From JAWWPY01 sp964412845 (GTDB lineage: Bacteria; Actinomycetota; Actinomycetes; Streptosporangiales; Streptosporangiaceae): a stretch of DNA of 41,193 nt. The notes beneath the pieces are model-generated. The model had not been told where the DNA came from. It did no database searches and saw only the letters and a list, made by a program, of their open reading frames with translations. Shown one piece after another: positions 40,801 to 41,193 of this stretch. Location of the stretch: positions 1 through 41,193 of the forward strand of contig CAYPQM010000045.1 of assembly GCA_964412845.1 (NCBI GenBank). Direction: 5' to 3'. Within the stretch, counting starts at the first letter, position 1; every line of letters starts with the position of its first letter. A program made the position numbers and the translations under genes.

Positions 40801-41183
40801 CCATTACCAATCTCGGCCTGGTCGCCGCCCGGCAGAAGGACTATGCGGCCGCCGCCCAGTTCCATCTGCGCAGCCTGGATCTGGCCGAGGCTGTCGGTGA
40901 GCGGCGCTCGATCGCGGAGAGCCTTGAGGAACTGGCCGGGGTGGAGTCGGCCGCCGGCAATGCCGGGCGTGCCGCCACCTTGTTCGGCGCGTCGCAAGCG
41001 CTGCGGGAGGACATCGGCGCCCCCATACCTGCCCCTGACCTGGCCAGGTTCAACGAGGCCGTGGCCACGGCGGTCGCCGCGCTCGGCGACGGAGCGTTCA
41101 GCTCCGCGCACGCGGCCGGGCGGGCGATGTCCACCGAGCAGGCCGCCGCATTCGCCCGGGCCGGGCCTCCCCTGGGCCAGTGA
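37851..41183 (+). CDS. AfsR-like SARP regulator (HTH-BTAD-NB-ARC-TPR)
   Basis: About 1110 residues. The N-terminal OmpR-type winged helix (about 1-90; VEFRILGSIEADDDG, PHSLATLRVYISRLRRALG) and BTAD domain (about 95-245, ending LGIDPSPDLRRMQERILRQDP) define the SARP group. A Gly/Ala/Asp/Ser-rich linker (about 250-330) leads to an NB-ARC ATPase with Walker A GPGGSGKSRL (about 370) and Walker B LLVVDNCEHV (about 440). TPR repeats fill about 730-1050 (LGDLGAVAHVRGDYPAARSM, LGNLGVVATNLGELELAQER). GTG 37851 gives the usual VEFRILG start; GTG 37842 is possible. Targets are unknown and no biosynthetic cluster adjoins it in the window. The stop is 10 nt from the window end. Confidence 0.92.
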   Translation: MEFRILGSIEADDDGLALDLGGLRERTLLARLLLSANRVVSADRLAEDLWSGDPPPHSLATLRVYISRLRRALGPQASALLTRAPGYRLNVDDDQLDAARFDRLVRAADADMAAGRPEAAAATLREALDLWRGPALADVADLAFARADASRLEEGRLTAMENRVEADLACGRHARLIAELDGLAASHPLRERLTGQRMLALYRSGRQADALRAHAELRARLAAELGIDPSPDLRRMQERILRQDPALDWLPRGASGLAGGRGGPAGNADRPAGNTVLPDQAGDPADPGQAGDTGTLGSAADASDGTSGNGASDGTGASDASDGTEHMLRRPDAAAAPRLPTETTSFIGREAELNTIEELLRLSRLVTLTGPGGSGKSRLALRSAAQASGPYPDGVWLVELAPINRPGLVVPAIALALSTREEAGRTLLDSLTARLRDSEALLVVDNCEHVIDAAADVIATLLRNCRRLRILATSQTRLSVSGEATWPVPPLTVPGPEVQDPQAAAGAESVRLFCDRAALARPGFTLNAANAAAVSDICRQLDGIPLAIELAAARVSALTAAQLSARLDNRFRLLTGGNRAGLPRHRTLQAAIEWSHDLLSETEQVCFRRMAVFSGGCTIDAVEAVGPDPALPLDAVFETVTALVDRSLLTTEERFGSMRYGMLESIHQYALGRLAEAGEDAELRRRHLNWLVGFAGQAELDGPDQGAWLDLLEAELDNFRAGLEWSLARPDRNPAADPELALTMAGALSPFWMVRGPVTVGRSVLAAALAAAGPQADQRLRAVALDGAGQLASVQGDQDAQRAYQQESLAIWRELGDDARTVSCLGDLGAVAHVRGDYPAARSMYTEALEVAGRAGDAQQMARSLSGLGRLALHQGNLEQATAYYTESMARFREVGDLRRATLILGNLGVVATNLGELELAQERLEEHLGNARLLGDRKLTGGALTNLGEVAFHLGDMDRAAQLHQQALELAEQVGDRRLASVAITNLGLVAARQKDYAAAAQFHLRSLDLAEAVGERRSIAESLEELAGVESAAGNAGRAATLFGASQALREDIGAPIPAPDLARFNEAVATAVAALGDGAFSSAHAAGRAMSTEQAAAFARAGPPLGQ

Positions 41184-41193
41184 CTGCCTCGGG

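Overview
This is a high-GC window with almost every gene using G/C in third positions, many GTG starts, one TTG start, and pervasive 4-nt NTGA stop/start overlaps. Gene content is typical of an actinomycete: the aerobic cobalamin route with a CobIJ fusion and a fused I/D chelatase, AfsR-type regulation, and secreted modular glycosidases. I cannot name the genus from sequence alone. A run of exactly 100 N (14400-14499) shows that this is a draft scaffold.

Layout. (1) 1-4687, minus: a GH63-like glucosidase translationally coupled to GlgX, which is cut by the window edge. (2) 4748-13817, minus: a cobalt and corrin-ring operon, cobN - chlID-type chelatase - cobO - cobB - NiCoT transporter, driven by a TTGACG-N18 promoter and a cobalamin riboswitch. 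(3) 13902-17567, plus: cobG (holding the gap) - cobH - cobIJ, followed by an EamA-family transporter. (4) 18746-22628, minus: cobL - cobM - cobF - cobK, with two unusual repeat structures between genes. Together, (2) to (4) supply the aerobic corrin-ring steps from precorrin-2 to adenosylated cobyrinic acid a,c-diamide, plus metal uptake. CobA, CobQ, CobD and the nucleotide-loop genes are not in the window. (5) 22823-23843, plus: a second promoter and cobalamin riboswitch leading to a Tat-exported Rieske lipoprotein, closed by a strong hairpin.

(6) 24011-27272, minus: a secreted GH9-CBM3-FN3-FN3-linker-CBM2 cellulase with a recognisable promoter and a 5' UTR hairpin. (7) 27440-27991, plus: a leader with a U-tract terminator and two mini-ORFs before a small DUF6458-like membrane protein. 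A DUF6629-like membrane protein, a PEP-mutase/isocitrate-lyase superfamily enzyme, and a secreted GH27-CBM13 alpha-galactosidase follow. (8) 31605-34526, minus: an APC permease and a glutamine-synthetase-like ligase, probably for amine use. (9) 34811-35845: an orphan NMT1/THI5-like binding lipoprotein. (10) 35885-41183: a GAF-SpoIIE phosphatase and a lone cyclic-nucleotide-binding protein, divergent from a large SARP/NB-ARC/TPR regulator.

The most unusual items are the cobalamin riboswitch ahead of a Rieske lipoprotein, the covarying hairpin pair between cobF and cobK, and the terminator-containing leader beside the cellulase. No tRNA, rRNA, CRISPR array, insertion sequence or phage gene was recognised.
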